This document shows positions 25,524-33,493 of a DNA stretch of 64,000 nucleotides, piece after piece (position 1 is the stretch's first letter; every line of letters starts with the position of its first letter). The stretch spans positions 1 through 64,000 of the forward strand of contig CAKSIG010000003.1 in assembly GCA_934463035.1 (NCBI GenBank). Direction: 5' to 3'. Made by a program: the position numbers and the translations under genes. Under the pieces are notes generated by a model. That model searched no databases. It saw nothing but the letters and a program-made list of their open reading frames with translations, and had not been told where the DNA came from. This DNA comes from an uncultured Eubacteriales bacterium (GTDB lineage Bacteria > Bacillota > Clostridia > Oscillospirales > Acutalibacteraceae).

Positions 25524-26906
25524 ATGCCGATAAATATGGAACCTAAGAAAAATCCTATGCCTACGCAATCTCCCGAGGTAAGGGCTGAGAACTTTAAGGA
25601 GGTAGCGCTCGGTTATTCGGAGGATACTGCGCTTAATGAAGCAATGCGTTGCCTTAACTGCAAGCATATGCCCTGTGTGAGCGGCTGTCCCGTTAATATT
25701 CATATACCTGAGTTTATTTCAAAAATAAAAGAGGGCGATTTTGAGGGCGCATATCAGGTAATATCTCTTTCTTCAAGCCTGCCCGCGGTCTGCGGCAGGG
25801 TCTGCCCTCAGGAAACGCAGTGCGAGTCAAAGTGTGTGCGCGGAATAAAGGGCGAGCCTGTCGGTATAGGACGTCTTGAAAGATTTGTTGCCGATTGGCA
25901 TAATACGCATAACAGTGAAAACATTGAACTTCCGAAAAACAACGGTCATAAGGTCGCGGTCGTGGGTTCGGGTCCGTCCGGGCTTACGTGCGCGGGCGAC
26001 CTTGCGAAAAAGGGTTATTCTGTCACCGTTTTTGAAGCGTTGCATCTTGCGGGCGGAGTGCTGGTTTACGGAATTCCCGAATTCCGTCTCCCGAAGCAAA
26101 TAGTTAAAAAAGAAATAGAAACGCTGAAAAAATACGGGGTAGAGATTGCCACAAACGTGATAATCGGTAAAACCGTTACAGTAGACGAACTGTTTGAAAT
26201 GGGCTACGAGGCGGTGTTTATCGGTTCGGGGGCAGGTCTTCCGAGATTTATGGGTATCGAGGGCGAATCGCTTAACGGCGTTTATTCCGCAAACGAATTT
26301 CTTACGAGAAACAACCTTATGAAGGCTTACGAGAATGACAGCCAGACCCCTGTTTTCCACGGCAAAAAGGTCGTAGTTGTGGGCGGCGGCAACGTTGCGA
26401 TGGATTCGGCGCGTACAGCACGCCGCTTGGGTGCCGACGTTCATATAGTCTACCGCAGAACAGAAAACGAACTTCCCGCAAGACGCGAGGAGGTTGAACA
26501 CGCAATGGAGGAGGGAATAACCTTTAAATTCCTCACAAACCCCGTTAAAATAAACGGAAATGACGGTTGGGTATCGGGTGTTGTGTGCGAAAAAATGGAA
26601 CTCTCCGAGCCTGACGAATCGGGCAGAGCGCGCCCTGTCGCAATTCCGAACAGTGAATTTGAAATAGAAGCCGACTGCGTGATAATGTCGATAGGAACCT
26701 CACCTAATCCGCTTATCAAAAACACGACCAAAGGTCTTGAAGTCAATAAGCGCGGAGGTATAGTTGTTACCGAAAGTACGGGCGAAACCTCCAAGCAGGG
26801 TGTTTACGCGGGCGGAGACGCCGTAACGGGCGCCGCTACCGTAATACTTGCAATGGGCGCGGGTAAAACCGCCGCCAAGTCGATAGACGAATATTTGAAT
26901 AAATAA
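25524..26906 (+). CDS. nfnB: NfnB: NADPH-binding large subunit (homotetrameric GltA-like)
   Basis: Large subunit of NfnAB, also annotated as NADPH-dependent glutamate synthase homotetrameric type or sulfide dehydrogenase alpha. It has 460 residues. The N-terminal iron-sulfur domain holds CLNCKHMPCVSGCPV and CGRVCPQETQCESKC, supporting two [4Fe-4S] clusters. It is followed by the FAD-binding VAVVGSGPSGLTCAGDLA, the NADPH-binding VVVVGGGNVAMDSARTARRLG and the C-terminal GVYAGGDAVTGAATVILAMG. ATG 25524 follows AAGGAGTG at 25510-25517; the earlier in-frame start at 25494 overlaps nfnA and lacks a site. The adjacent small subunit favours Nfn over glutamate synthase. Confidence 0.92.
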   Translation: MPINMEPKKNPMPTQSPEVRAENFKEVALGYSEDTALNEAMRCLNCKHMPCVSGCPVNIHIPEFISKIKEGDFEGAYQVISLSSSLPAVCGRVCPQETQCESKCVRGIKGEPVGIGRLERFVADWHNTHNSENIELPKNNGHKVAVVGSGPSGLTCAGDLAKKGYSVTVFEALHLAGGVLVYGIPEFRLPKQIVKKEIETLKKYGVEIATNVIIGKTVTVDELFEMGYEAVFIGSGAGLPRFMGIEGESLNGVYSANEFLTRNNLMKAYENDSQTPVFHGKKVVVVGGGNVAMDSARTARRLGADVHIVYRRTENELPARREEVEHAMEEGITFKFLTNPVKINGNDGWVSGVVCEKMELSEPDESGRARPVAIPNSEFEIEADCVIMSIGTSPNPLIKNTTKGLEVNKRGGIVVTESTGETSKQGVYAGGDAVTGAATVILAMGAGKTAAKSIDEYLNK

Positions 26907-26907
26907 A

Positions 26908-26945
26908 AACAAGGCTTGACAGAAAAAACTCTGTCAAGCCTTGTT
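26908..26945. terminator. Bidirectional terminator between nfnB and ruvX
   Basis: A perfect 15-bp stem (26908-26922 with 26931-26945), an 8-base loop, T-rich on the + side and A-rich upstream. The ruvX stop codon lies within the stem. Confidence 0.85.
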
Positions 26946-27353
26946 CTTTTTGTAGGATAAATAATCTTCAAGAATTATCACAGCCGCAACCGCATCAACC
27001 GTTTCTTTGCGCTTTTTGCCGCGTGTGTTTGTGTAGTTGAGCGCCGTATGCGCGGAAATAGTGGTACAACGTTCGTCCCATAGTACCGTTTCAAGTCCGC
27101 TTAAAGCGCTGATTTTTTCGGCAATACAGCGGCATTCCTCTGCGCGCGAGCCTATGCTTCCGTCCATATTTTTCGGGAAACCGACGACAATTAACTCTGC
27201 GTTAAGCTCCTTTGCTGTCGCGGCAATCTCAGCTATCAACTTTTCTTCGTTATACTGTGTTATAACCTTTTTCGGAAAAGCAAAGCTCTCGCCGCTGTCC
27301 GAAACCGCTATGCCCGTTCTTGCCTTTCCGAGATCCACCGACATTATTATCAT
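26934..27353 (-). CDS. ruvX: Putative pre-16S rRNA nuclease / Holliday junction resolvase YqgF (RuvX)
   Basis: A 139-residue RNase H-fold nuclease. YqgF family members trim the 5' end of 16S rRNA and were earlier proposed as Holliday junction resolvases. Active-site segments are MSVDLGKARTGIAVSD (first Asp, about 4-19), VVGFPKNMDGSIG (Gly-rich loop), WDERCTT (acidic residue on the fourth strand) and VDAVAAVIILEDYL (last Asp). The stop is embedded in the shared terminator, and the start overlaps the end of the histidine phosphatase by 4 bp, so the two are cotranslated on the minus strand. Confidence 0.93.
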   Translation of the reverse strand: MIIMSVDLGKARTGIAVSDSGESFAFPKKVITQYNEEKLIAEIAATAKELNAELIVVGFPKNMDGSIGSRAEECRCIAEKISALSGLETVLWDERCTTISAHTALNYTNTRGKKRKETVDAVAAVIILEDYLSYKKNKA

Positions 27354-28018
27354 TGCTTTTCGCCTTTCATAAAGCTCGAAAGTCTGTTTCTCTTTATGAT
27401 AAGTTCTTTCGGCAGGTGCGATATATCGTTTATATATACTACGCGCGGATTTAAGCCGCCGTCAAATTCAATAAGATTAACCGCTGTGTTATCACACCAC
27501 GGAGTGTCTTTCAAATGTGAAATGTCGCCGTGAAGCAATCTGCAATTAAGGCATCTTAAAACACCGCCGTGCGTTGCAACGGCAATGCTTTTGCCCTCGT
27601 TTTTACGGGCAATGTCAAGAACCGTGTTCCAAATGCGCTCGTAAGCGGCGCGCATAGGCTCGCCGCCTTCGGGTGCAAAATCCTCGGGGCGGTTGTCCCA
27701 AGCGTCGGCAAGCTCGGGCATAGCGCCGAACGTTTCGGCAAACGGCTTGCCCTCAACTATGCCGCCGTGTATTTCGGCAAGCCCGTCAATCGGAATTACG
27801 GGCAACCCTTTCTGGTCGGCAACGGCGTGAGCCGTTTTTCTTGCCCTTAACAGCGGACTTGAAAAAACTGCGTCGATTTCTGTATCAAGAAAACGCTTTT
27901 TAAGACATTCAAGCTGTTTTGCGCCTGTTTCGCTTATATCAAGGTCGGTAGAACCCTGAAAAATTCTTTTAACATTGCCCAAAGCCTCGCAATGCCTTAT
28001 CAAATACAACCTTGTCAA
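27350..28018 (-). CDS. Histidine phosphatase (phosphoglycerate mutase-like) family protein
   Basis: A 222-residue branch-2-type histidine phosphatase. The phospho-accepting His is in LYLIRHCEALG, with Cys in place of the usual Gly of RHG. Other family features are the FSSPLLRARKTAHAVA segment (Arg), the LAEIHGGIVEGKP segment and the second His in VATHGGVLRCLNC. The substrate could be alpha-ribazole phosphate, a phosphosugar or phosphoglycerate; none is indicated by neighbours. The start is set to TTG 28018, because a strong minus-strand promoter has its -10 at 28036-28041, which rules out GTG 28045; GTG 28027 remains possible. AGCGGTGAT provides the ribosome site. It overlaps ruvX. Confidence 0.85.
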   Translation of the reverse strand: MTRLYLIRHCEALGNVKRIFQGSTDLDISETGAKQLECLKKRFLDTEIDAVFSSPLLRARKTAHAVADQKGLPVIPIDGLAEIHGGIVEGKPFAETFGAMPELADAWDNRPEDFAPEGGEPMRAAYERIWNTVLDIARKNEGKSIAVATHGGVLRCLNCRLLHGDISHLKDTPWCDNTAVNLIEFDGGLNPRVVYINDISHLPKELIIKRNRLSSFMKGEKQ

Positions 28019-28035
28019 ATCAATCACCGCTGATA

Positions 28036-28065
28036 AGTATATCACAGCGGGTGCTTTTTTTCAAG
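28036..28065 (-). promoter_or_regulatory. Promoter of histidine phosphatase-ruvX
   Basis: On the minus strand TTGAAA (28065-28060), an 18-base spacer, and TATACT (28041-28036) preceded by TGA (extended -10). The predicted transcript starts only about 10-12 bases before the TTG codon. Confidence 0.65.
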
Positions 28066-28076
28066 AATTATTGATT

Positions 28077-29063
28077 TTAACGGCTGCTCGTGACCTCGTT
28101 TTCAAGCGGTTTTCCCTCAAAATAGCATTTAAGGTTTTCCATTGTGGTTTTTGCTATGCCGTCAAGCGCTTCACGCGTTAAAAACGCCTGATGCGATGTC
28201 ACCAACACGTTCGGCATTGCTATAAGGGTCGAAAGCGTATCGTCAAGGATTATTTCGTCGGAATAATCCTCAAAGAAAAGCGCCGTTTCTTCTTCGTATA
28301 CGTCAAGTCCTGCCGCTCCGACCGTTCCCGATTTCATACCGTCTATCAGGGCGCCTGTATCAATAAGCTGACCGCGCGACGTGTTTATAATATAAACCCC
28401 TTTTTTCATTTTTTTAAGGGTGTCTTCGCATATAAGGTGGCGGTTTTCCTTGGTCAGGGGACAGTGCAGGGAGATTATGTCGCTGCTCTTTAAAAGTGCG
28501 TCAAGGTCGGTGTATTTTCCCTTAAAACCGTCGTTTTGGTACGGGTCAAAGCCGAGAATGTTCATACCGAAGCCGTTGCATATATCCGCAAAGCAACAGC
28601 CTATTTTTCCCGTGCCTATAATGCCTACCGTCTTTCCGTGCAGATCAAATCCCGTAAGACCTTCAAGCGAGAAATTGTGGTCGCGCGTTCTGATATAAGC
28701 GCGGTGCAGTTTCCTGTTGAGGGTCAGTATCATTCCCATAGTGTGTTCGGCAATCGCGTAGGGCGAATATGCCGGAACCCTTAACACCGTTATGCGGCCT
28801 GCGGCATATTTCAACTCAACATTGTTATATCCCGCACAGCGCAGCGCTACCACGCCCACGCCGTATTTTTCGAGCGCGTCTATTACCTCGCGGTTTATTT
28901 CGTCGTTTACAAATGCGCACACACCGTCGCAGCAAGCCGCCATACTTACGGTGTCGCGGTTTAGTTTGTTTTCAAAAAATCTTATGTTTATTTCATCGTC
29001 GGCAAATCTCATAAAACTTTCGCGGTCATACGGTTTTGCGTCAAAAAAAGCAATTGTTTTCAT
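28077..29063 (-). CDS. D-2-hydroxyacid dehydrogenase, D-lactate dehydrogenase-like
   Basis: NAD-dependent 2-hydroxyacid dehydrogenase of 328 residues, most similar in layout to fermentative D-lactate dehydrogenase (LdhA/VanH branch). The Rossmann motif is VGIIGTGKIGCCFADIC (about 145-161). The catalytic triad is visible as Arg in NTSRGQLIDTGALI, Glu in the LDVYEEETALFFED region and His in VTSHQAFLT. The ALRCAGYNNVEL segment is characteristic of D-LDH. It would regenerate NAD from pyruvate. ATG 29063 has GGGAGCG upstream. It is divergent from efp and about 60 bases before the histidine phosphatase, which has its own promoter. Confidence 0.9.
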   Translation of the reverse strand: MKTIAFFDAKPYDRESFMRFADDEINIRFFENKLNRDTVSMAACCDGVCAFVNDEINREVIDALEKYGVGVVALRCAGYNNVELKYAAGRITVLRVPAYSPYAIAEHTMGMILTLNRKLHRAYIRTRDHNFSLEGLTGFDLHGKTVGIIGTGKIGCCFADICNGFGMNILGFDPYQNDGFKGKYTDLDALLKSSDIISLHCPLTKENRHLICEDTLKKMKKGVYIINTSRGQLIDTGALIDGMKSGTVGAAGLDVYEEETALFFEDYSDEIILDDTLSTLIAMPNVLVTSHQAFLTREALDGIAKTTMENLKCYFEGKPLENEVTSSR

Positions 29064-29155
29064 ATTTCGCTCCCATAAAAATAAATATTCGTTTTCTTAT
29101 GTTGCGCCGAAAATCGGCAAAAATTCATATCAAATACAACACAATAATCAAAATC

Positions 29156-29184
29156 TTGACAAAGAGTGCAAAAAGCTATATAAT
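29156..29184 (+). promoter_or_regulatory. Consensus promoter of efp
   Basis: TTGACA (29156-29161), 17-base spacer, TATAAT (29179-29184): an exact match to both sigma-A boxes. Confidence 0.88.
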
Positions 29185-29222
29185 CTACTTGATATATTAT
29201 TGTTTTGGAGGATCAGACATTT

Positions 29223-29780
29223 ATGATAAGTGCAGGCGATTTCAGAAACGGCGTAACCTTTGAGGAAGACGGAAATGTGCTTCAAATAATCGAATTTCAG
29301 CACGTTAAACCGGGCAAAGGCGCCGCTTTTGTAAGAACGAAAATTAAAAACGTTATAACAGGCGCTGTGGTTGAAAAAAGCTATAACCCGACCGCTAAAT
29401 TCCCCTCGGCTTTTGTTGAGCGCAAGGATATGGAGTATTCTTATAACGACGGCGATTTATATTACTTTATGGATCAGGAAACCTATGAGCTTGTTCCCAT
29501 CAACGGAAGCGAGCTTGGCGATAATTTCAAATTCGTAAAGGAGAATATGGTATGTAAGATTTTGTCTTACAAGGGAAAAGTATTCGGTGTTGAGCCTCCT
29601 ACATTTGTAGAACTTCAAGTAACCGAAACCGATCCCGGATTTAAAGGCGATACCGCTACAAATGCAACAAAGCCCGCAACTCTTGAAACAGGCTGCGAAA
29701 TACGTGTTCCGCTTTTCATAAACGAAGGCGATATGATAAGAATTGACACACGTACAGGCGAGTATATGGAGCGCGCATAA
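29223..29780 (+). CDS. efp: Translation elongation factor P
   Basis: Relieves ribosome stalling at consecutive prolines. It has 185 residues and three beta-barrel domains. The tip loop of domain I reads KPGKGAAF with Lys32 at the site that is modified in many bacteria. The C-terminal signature region RVPLFINEGDMIRIDTRTGEY is intact. The start is ATG 29223 (MISAGDFRNG) with TTGGAGGATC at about 29203-29212; the in-frame start 18 bases earlier lies at that ribosome site. No poxA/epmA or ymfI-like modification gene is adjacent. It is followed after 20 bases by the acidic CD1247-like gene, likely cotranscribed. Confidence 0.98.
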   Translation: MISAGDFRNGVTFEEDGNVLQIIEFQHVKPGKGAAFVRTKIKNVITGAVVEKSYNPTAKFPSAFVERKDMEYSYNDGDLYYFMDQETYELVPINGSELGDNFKFVKENMVCKILSYKGKVFGVEPPTFVELQVTETDPGFKGDTATNATKPATLETGCEIRVPLFINEGDMIRIDTRTGEYMERA

Positions 29781-29800
29781 GAAAGAACGGAGGTAACAAA

Positions 29801-30232
29801 ATGGATATTTGTGAGAAGGTTGCTTATATAAAGGGTCTTGCGGAAGGTCTTAACCTTGACAGCGAGACTAAGGAAGGCAAAATACTTGCCGCTGTTATAG
29901 ATGTTCTCGGCGACATTACCGAGGAAATCTGTGATATCGAGGACGGCTGTGACGCTATGCTTGAACAGATAGACGCGGTTGACGAGGATCTTTCCGCTGT
30001 TGAAGAACTCATATATGATGAAGATGACGACTGCGATTGCGACGATTGCTGTGACTGCGACGACGATCTTTATGAGGTTGAGTGTCCGCAGTGCCACGAC
30101 GTTATATATCTTGATGAAGATATGCTTGCAGACGAGGGTATAACTTGCCCGAATTGCGGAACCGAGCTTGAATTTGATTTCGACTGCGACTGCGATTGTG
30201 AAGACTGCGAAGACGATTGCGACCACGAGTAA
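29801..30232 (+). CDS. CD1247-type acidic protein with zinc ribbon and Asp/Cys-rich tails
   Basis: A 143-residue protein of a family annotated after Clostridioides CD1247, commonly next to efp in Clostridia. Residues 1-70 are a conserved acidic helical region (CEKVAYIKGLAEGLNL). A first cluster DDDCDCDDCCDCDDD (about 75-90) precedes a treble-clef or zinc-ribbon unit (VECPQCHDVIYLDED then ITCPNCGTELEF). A second Asp/Cys run ends the protein (CDCDCEDCEDDCDHE). It has no membrane segment. The strong acidity and many Cys residues suggest metal binding, and the zinc ribbon suggests RNA, DNA or ribosome contact; the actual role is unknown. The ATG follows CGGAGGTAAC. Confidence 0.82.
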   Translation: MDICEKVAYIKGLAEGLNLDSETKEGKILAAVIDVLGDITEEICDIEDGCDAMLEQIDAVDEDLSAVEELIYDEDDDCDCDDCCDCDDDLYEVECPQCHDVIYLDEDMLADEGITCPNCGTELEFDFDCDCDCEDCEDDCDHE

Positions 30233-30247
30233 TTTTTTAAAATTTAT

Positions 30248-30281
30248 GCCGCACTAAGCGTTTGCAAGGTGCGGCTTTTTT
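30248..30281 (+). terminator. Terminator after efp operon
   Basis: GCCGCAC (30248-30254) pairs with GTGCGGC (30269-30275), followed by six T residues. The loop is 14 bases. Confidence 0.82.
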
Positions 30282-30305
30282 AATATTGTATCGGGAGTGT
30301 TTTTT

Positions 30306-30914
30306 GTGAAAAGATCAAAGATTGCGATTATGATAATTCTGGCGTGCGTATTTGCCGTCGGCGCAGTACTTGCCGTAAGCGGTGTTTCGGTTGACGTTGA
30401 ACGCTCTGTCGCCGAATTTATTAATCCGAATAAAAACAAAAACGCAATACTTCGCCTTTTCTCGTATATCGGCGAGGCGTACGGCGTTATAGCCGTAACA
30501 GCTGTAACAATGCTCATTCCCGCTACAAGGCGCCGCGTCGGTGCGCCGCTTTCGGTCACAGTTATTTCCGCTTGGCTTATGAATACGGGACTTAAAAGAC
30601 TTATAGGACGCGCAAGACCGACAGAACGGCTGCTTGAAGTCGGCGGTTACAGCTTTCCGAGCGGTCACGCCGCAAGCAATGCCGCACTGTATGTCGGGAT
30701 AATGCTTTTGGGACTTAAACTTTGCAAAACACGCACACAAAAGGCGGCGCTTGTATCCGTTTGTCTGCTTATGACATTTTTGATCGGCTATTCAAGGGTC
30801 TACTTTAATGTTCATTATTTAAGCGATGTGATAAGCGGTTGGTGCTTCGGCTCAATGGTTGCGATTGCCGTGACGGAGATCTATTTCAGAAAACAGGGTA
30901 ACAAAGATGAATAG
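30306..30914 (+). CDS. PAP2-family membrane phosphatase
   Basis: A 202-residue integral membrane phosphatase with about five to six membrane segments. The three PAP2 motifs are present: KRLIGRARP (about 98-106), PSGHAAS (with the first catalytic His) and SRVYFNVHYLSDV (with Arg and the nucleophilic His). Such enzymes dephosphorylate lipid pyrophosphates or phosphatidic-type lipids outside the membrane. The start is GTG 30306, 6-7 bases after GGGAGTG; the in-frame GTG at 30297 is part of that site. It overlaps ispD by 8 bp, and with ispD-ispF downstream an undecaprenyl- or other isoprenyl-pyrophosphate substrate is a reasonable inference. Confidence 0.9.
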   Translation: MKRSKIAIMIILACVFAVGAVLAVSGVSVDVERSVAEFINPNKNKNAILRLFSYIGEAYGVIAVTAVTMLIPATRRRVGAPLSVTVISAWLMNTGLKRLIGRARPTERLLEVGGYSFPSGHAASNAALYVGIMLLGLKLCKTRTQKAALVSVCLLMTFLIGYSRVYFNVHYLSDVISGWCFGSMVAIAVTEIYFRKQGNKDE

Positions 30915-31641
30915 TGTAGAAACAAAACTTCAATATACCGTGAGTGACGGCAACAAATCGGGTATCCCCGTTATTATTGCCGCCGCGGGGTCTTCGACAA
31001 GAATGGGCGGAATAAATAAACTCTGCTCAAATCTTTGCGGAATACCCGTGCTTGCAAGAACGCTCCTTGCGTTTGAGAACTGCGACGCAGTTTCAAGAAT
31101 TATAATAGCGGTTCGCCCGTCCGATGCAGAAAAGGTCCTTGAAATTGCTGAAAAATATATGATAACAAAGCTGAAAGACGTTGTTGAGGGCGGCGAGAGC
31201 CGACAGGACTCGGTCAGCAGATGTCTTGACAGATTAACTGTGACGGACAGCAAGGTGTTGATACACGACGGCGCAAGACCGCTTGTAAGCGACCGTGTAA
31301 TAAACGGCGTTGTAAAAGCGCTCAAAGAAAACGTTGCCGTCACCTGTGCCGTAAAGGTAAAGGACACGGTAAAGAGGGTAGACGGTTGCGGAACCGTAAA
31401 GGATACGCTCGACAGAAACGAGCTTGTCGCCGTGCAGACCCCTCAGGGCGTCAGCGTAAACGAATACCGTAGCGCTGTGGAAAGAGCGGGCGCACTCGGC
31501 TGTTTTACCGATGATATGTCAATAATGGAAGCCTGTGGTTATAAGGTAATTACGGTTGACGGAAGTTACAGGAATATAAAAATCACCACGCCTGAGGATC
31601 TCGCGGTTGCCGAGGCTCTTTTGTATACGGGGGAGGAGTAG
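30907..31641 (+). CDS. ispD: 2-C-methyl-D-erythritol 4-phosphate cytidylyltransferase
   Basis: Third step of the MEP isoprenoid pathway: CTP plus MEP gives CDP-ME. It has 244 residues. The nucleotide-binding loop reads IPVIIAAAGSSTRMGG (about 18-33). The conserved GGESRQDSVSRCLD and VLIHDGARPLVSDRVI segments and the RNELVAVQTPQGV segment are intact, as is the C-terminal DDMSIMEACGYKVITVDGS. The start is ATG 30907 inside the end of the PAP2 gene, so it is translationally coupled to it, and ispF follows after 3 bases. The initial 15 residues (SVETKLQYTVSDGN) are a short extension compared with many IspD proteins. Confidence 0.97.
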   Translation: MNSVETKLQYTVSDGNKSGIPVIIAAAGSSTRMGGINKLCSNLCGIPVLARTLLAFENCDAVSRIIIAVRPSDAEKVLEIAEKYMITKLKDVVEGGESRQDSVSRCLDRLTVTDSKVLIHDGARPLVSDRVINGVVKALKENVAVTCAVKVKDTVKRVDGCGTVKDTLDRNELVAVQTPQGVSVNEYRSAVERAGALGCFTDDMSIMEACGYKVITVDGSYRNIKITTPEDLAVAEALLYTGEE

Positions 31642-31644
31642 TTT

Positions 31645-32112
31645 ATGAGAGTGGGGCACGGATACGACGTTCACCGCTTTGCGCGCGAAAGGAAATTGGT
31701 GCTCGGCGGGGTAGAGATAGATTACGAAATGGGACTGCTCGGACACTCCGACGCGGACGTTTTGCTGCACGCGGTCTGCGACGCTCTTTTGGGAGCCGCA
31801 GGACTTGGGGATATAGGAAAGCATTTCCCCGATAACGATAATGAGTACCTAAATATCGACAGCCGGATACTGTTAAGAAAAACGGCTGCGCTTTTAAGGG
31901 AAAACGGTTTTAATATTGTGAATATAGACTCAACCGTTGTCGCGCAAAGACCGAAGCTCTCGGAATATATATCGGCTATGCGTGATAATATAGCATCGGA
32001 CTGCGGTATCGCCCCAAATTCGGTAAACGTTAAAGCAACCACCGAGGAGGGACTCGGCTTTACGGGAAGGCTTGAAGGCATATCTGCCCACGCGGTCTGC
32101 TTAATAGATTAG
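31645..32112 (+). CDS. ispF: 2-C-methyl-D-erythritol 2,4-cyclodiphosphate synthase
   Basis: MEP pathway enzyme that cyclises CDP-ME 2-phosphate. It has 155 residues and is a zinc trimer. Metal ligands Asp8 and His10 lie in VGHGYDVHRF and the third His in LGHSDADVLLHAVCDALLG. The DIGKHFPDND and KATTEEGLGFTGRLEGISA segments are diagnostic. ATG 31645 follows GGGGGAGGAGTAG within the end of ispD. IspD and IspF are encoded as separate genes here, not fused. The missing step between them (IspE) is not in this window. The gene closes the PAP2-ispD-ispF unit. Confidence 0.98.
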   Translation: MRVGHGYDVHRFARERKLVLGGVEIDYEMGLLGHSDADVLLHAVCDALLGAAGLGDIGKHFPDNDNEYLNIDSRILLRKTAALLRENGFNIVNIDSTVVAQRPKLSEYISAMRDNIASDCGIAPNSVNVKATTEEGLGFTGRLEGISAHAVCLID

Positions 32113-32174
32113 AAGAATATTTAAAAGGGACAGAGCATATCATTTCATAGATAATATATCGGGGAATGGTATAA

Positions 32175-32603
32175 TTGAAACTGTATATGACCTTTTCAAA
32201 AAAAAGTCTGGTAATAGCGGTTGCCGCCGCTTTAATAATTATCGCGGTAGGCGGACAGATAGCGGCAGCGCGCAACACCGTTAAAAACGGCGAAACAAAC
32301 GCTTTGAGAATTGAATTTATAAACAGTATGGGTTATTCTGTGAACGACAGCGCCGTGTCCGCTAAGGAGACCGCCGTTCCGGACGAGTTTTCAGATGTTT
32401 ATAAAAAGTATAACGAGTTACAGCGCAAGGCAGGATACGACCTGCTTGAATACAAAGGGAAAAAGGTTACGGTATATACATACGCTATTGAAAATTCTGA
32501 GTCCGAGTTCGTCAACATTATTGTGTGTGACGGCGTTGTAATCGGCGGCGATGTTTCAGATGTATGTATAAACGGAGAAATGAAACCGCTTTTGAAACGG
32601 TGA
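32175..32603 (+). CDS. DUF4830-type membrane-anchored or secreted protein
   Basis: A 142-residue protein with one N-terminal membrane segment (about residues 11-30, SLVIAVAAALIIIAVGG) and a compact extracytoplasmic domain. The segments RIEFINSMGYSVND, VPDEFSDVYKKYNELQRKAGYDL and the C-terminal VIGGDVSDVCINGEMKPL match the pattern of DUF4830, a small clostridial family without known function. The start is TTG 32175 with GGGGAATGG upstream; ATG 32187 is an alternative that keeps the membrane segment. It lies between ispF and rsuA, and no hairpin separates it from rsuA, so cotranscription with rsuA is likely. Confidence 0.75.
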   Translation: MKLYMTFSKKSLVIAVAAALIIIAVGGQIAAARNTVKNGETNALRIEFINSMGYSVNDSAVSAKETAVPDEFSDVYKKYNELQRKAGYDLLEYKGKKVTVYTYAIENSESEFVNIIVCDGVVIGGDVSDVCINGEMKPLLKR

Positions 32604-32624
32604 TATAATATTCGGAGGAAGTAT

Positions 32625-33338
32625 ATGAGTACAAGCAGACTGGACAAGTTTTTGTCCTCTCAGCTGAATATATCCCGAAGCGACGCAAAGTCGGGGATAC
32701 GTTCGGGTAAGGCGGCGGTGAACGGCAAGACCGTCAAGGATTCGGCTTTTCAGGTTAATACCGACAGTGATAGAGTTACGTTTGCCGACGCCGCAGTCGA
32801 GTATAAAGAGTTTATATATCTTGTTATGAACAAGCCTGCGGGGGTGCTTTCGGCTTCTAATGATAAAAGGCGCAAAACCGTTGTGGATTTGGTGCCAGAC
32901 AGTTTAAAGCGCGCAGGGCTTTTTCCTGTGGGACGGCTCGACAGGGATACGACGGGACTATTGCTTATAACCGACGACGGCAGTTTCGCGCATAGGGTAA
33001 TATCCCCTAAAAGCAAGCTGCCAAAAACCTATATCGCCGAGCTGGACGGCGATGTGACGCCGCAAATGACCGAACTTTTTGAAAAGGGCGTTGTCCTTGC
33101 CGACGGCACGCTGTGCGCTCCGTCGCAACTGAAACGTGTTGGCGATTGCCGAGCTGAAATAACCATAACCGAGGGCAAATATCATCAGATAAAGCGTATG
33201 TTCGGCACGGTGGGACTCGGCGTAAACGGACTTAAACGCATATCAATAGGCAGCTTAAAATTGAGTGATGATTTAGCGTATGGAGATTGCCGCGAACTAA
33301 GCAGGGAAGAATATGGAATGGTTTTAGGAATAATTTAA
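32625..33338 (+). CDS. rsuA: rRNA pseudouridine synthase, RsuA family
   Basis: Converts a specific uridine of 16S rRNA (U516 in E. coli) to pseudouridine. It has 237 residues. The N-terminal S4 RNA-binding domain (residues about 3-60, RLDKFLSSQLNISRSDAK) is followed by the catalytic domain with MNKPAGVLSAS and GRLDRDTTGLLLITDDG, where Asp106 is the catalytic residue. The EGKYHQIKRMFG block (about 183-194) is also diagnostic. RluB/RluE relatives share this layout, so 23S rRNA cannot be fully excluded. The ATG has CGGAGGAAG. A promoter for the next gene follows. Confidence 0.92.
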   Translation: MSTSRLDKFLSSQLNISRSDAKSGIRSGKAAVNGKTVKDSAFQVNTDSDRVTFADAAVEYKEFIYLVMNKPAGVLSASNDKRRKTVVDLVPDSLKRAGLFPVGRLDRDTTGLLLITDDGSFAHRVISPKSKLPKTYIAELDGDVTPQMTELFEKGVVLADGTLCAPSQLKRVGDCRAEITITEGKYHQIKRMFGTVGLGVNGLKRISIGSLKLSDDLAYGDCRELSREEYGMVLGII

Positions 33339-33445
33339 CTCAAATCCCCGCCTAAAAGCAAATTCTGACAATTATGGTATGCATATTTAACAAAACATTT
33401 GCCGCAACATTGGGTATTATTAGTATAGTAATTTTGCTGTTCTTT

Positions 33446-33454
33446 TGGTATAAT
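33446..33454 (+). promoter_or_regulatory. Extended -10 promoter of the sugar ABC ATPase
   Basis: TGG followed by TATAAT (33449-33454), 40 bases before the start. The -35 position (TAGTAA) is poor, so activity would rest on the extended -10. Confidence 0.55.
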
Positions 33455-33493
33455 AATTTACGCTATAAAGTGTAATTTTTAGGAGGTTTCCAA

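Noticed and set aside
28026..28062. Terminator-like hairpin with T8 on the + strand
   Set aside because: No + strand gene ends here. The same bases make a better minus-strand promoter for the histidine phosphatase.
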